Of a stretch of 64,000 nt of DNA, positions 63,886 to 64,000 are shown in pieces. The notes beneath the pieces were generated by a model that saw only the letters and a list, made by a program, of their open reading frames with translations, made no database searches and was not told the DNA's origin. How positions within the stretch are numbered: the first letter of the stretch is position 1; every line of letters begins with the position of its first letter. The stretch covers positions 62,001 to 126,000 of the forward strand of contig NZ_BCSO01000001.1 in the NCBI RefSeq assembly GCF_001570905.1, given 5' to 3'. The position numbers and the translations under genes were made by a program. This stretch comes from [Zimmermannella] alba NBRC 15616 (GTDB taxonomy: Bacteria; Actinomycetota; Actinomycetes; Actinomycetales; Microbacteriaceae).

Positions 63886-63965
63886 TTCGGTCGGTGGTCC
63901 CGATGCACGCGCCTGCGGCGCCCACCGCCGGATCGAGTAGGCCGTATCGAGATCTCGACCAGCTC
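63886..63965. repeat. Intergenic repeat after gltA
   Basis: Contains GGTGGTCCCGATGCACGCGC and GATCGAGTAGGCCGTATCGA, both variants of the dispersed GTCTCGATAC / ATCGAGTAG repeats seen at 21937, 24745 and 25815. The last 35 bases of the window show nothing recognisable. Confidence 0.5.
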
Positions 63966-64000
63966 GTGTGCGGCTACGCGTGCAGCTCCGAGTTGAGCGT

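Overview
The window is a 64 kb chromosomal stretch from a high-GC Gram-positive bacterium. It is most likely an actinobacterium of the Microbacteriaceae type. The evidence is GC-rich coding sequence with G/C-biased third codon positions, frequent GTG starts, many leaderless promoters (TANNNT placed 6 to 8 bases before the start codon), a monomeric NADP isocitrate dehydrogenase, the typA / membrane protein / fdxA / dapC order, an actinobacterial DUF3516 helicase, and DUF5997 and LCP proteins. Genus is not determinable by reading alone. I found no rRNA, convincing tRNA, CRISPR array or complete insertion sequence.

Layout. 0.1-2.6 kb: ychF, a two-domain cytidine deaminase/ASCH protein and a VOC protein. 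2.7-5.2 kb: accessory DNA with an AlbA_2/Schlafen-type ATP-binding regulator bracketed by two matching inverted repeats, and a RelBE-type toxin-antitoxin pair with its operator. 5.3-10.3 kb: a UvrA-like ABC protein, a DJ-1/PfpI protein, a TPR protein, and a divergent LysR effector-domain / DUF5997 pair. 10.3-11.9 kb: a scrap zone of broken genes around one hypothetical gene. 12-18.6 kb: LCP lipoprotein, TetR plus membrane protein, patatin, pyroglutamyl peptidase, MalY/PatB-like lyase and an ElaA acetyltransferase. 18.7-28 kb: a broken VOC gene, a striking triple RidA fusion, a Ski2-like helicase, small conserved genes and several interspersed palindromic repeats. 28.3-38.2 kb: a frameshifted TRIC/UPF0126 channel gene, two tandem amino-acid permeases, a prolyl-iminopeptidase-like hydrolase, Nudix, SRPBCC, a frameshifted aminotransferase, a patatin and a DUF488/YchJ cluster. 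38.2-43.4 kb: a CPA2 antiporter and icd, separated by a small islet bounded by 66-bp direct repeats of the icd end. 43.7-49.2 kb: a surface protein, a Rieske lipoprotein, malQ, a CPBP protease and a DCC-family oxidoreductase. 49.4-56.8 kb: a complete peptide ABC importer. 56.8-58.3 kb: a DUF559 nuclease-like gene between two 57-nt palindromes. 58.3-63.9 kb: typA, a membrane gene, fdxA, dapC and gltA.

Functional themes are central metabolism (icd, gltA, dapC, malQ), amino-acid and peptide uptake (two APC permeases, the oligopeptide ABC importer, Pcp, a Pip-like peptidase) and metabolite damage control (RidA x3, Nudix, a deaminase plus YqfB-like ASCH protein, VOC proteins).

The points most worth a second look are the bacteriocin-like islet next to icd, the RidA triple fusion, the deaminase-ASCH fusion that could carry out two consecutive steps of N4-acetylcytidine salvage, and the gene-bracketing palindromes around the AlbA_2 and DUF559 genes. 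Several genes carry single-base frameshifts (TRIC twice, the aminotransferase, VOC), so either real decay or residual base-calling errors must be considered.
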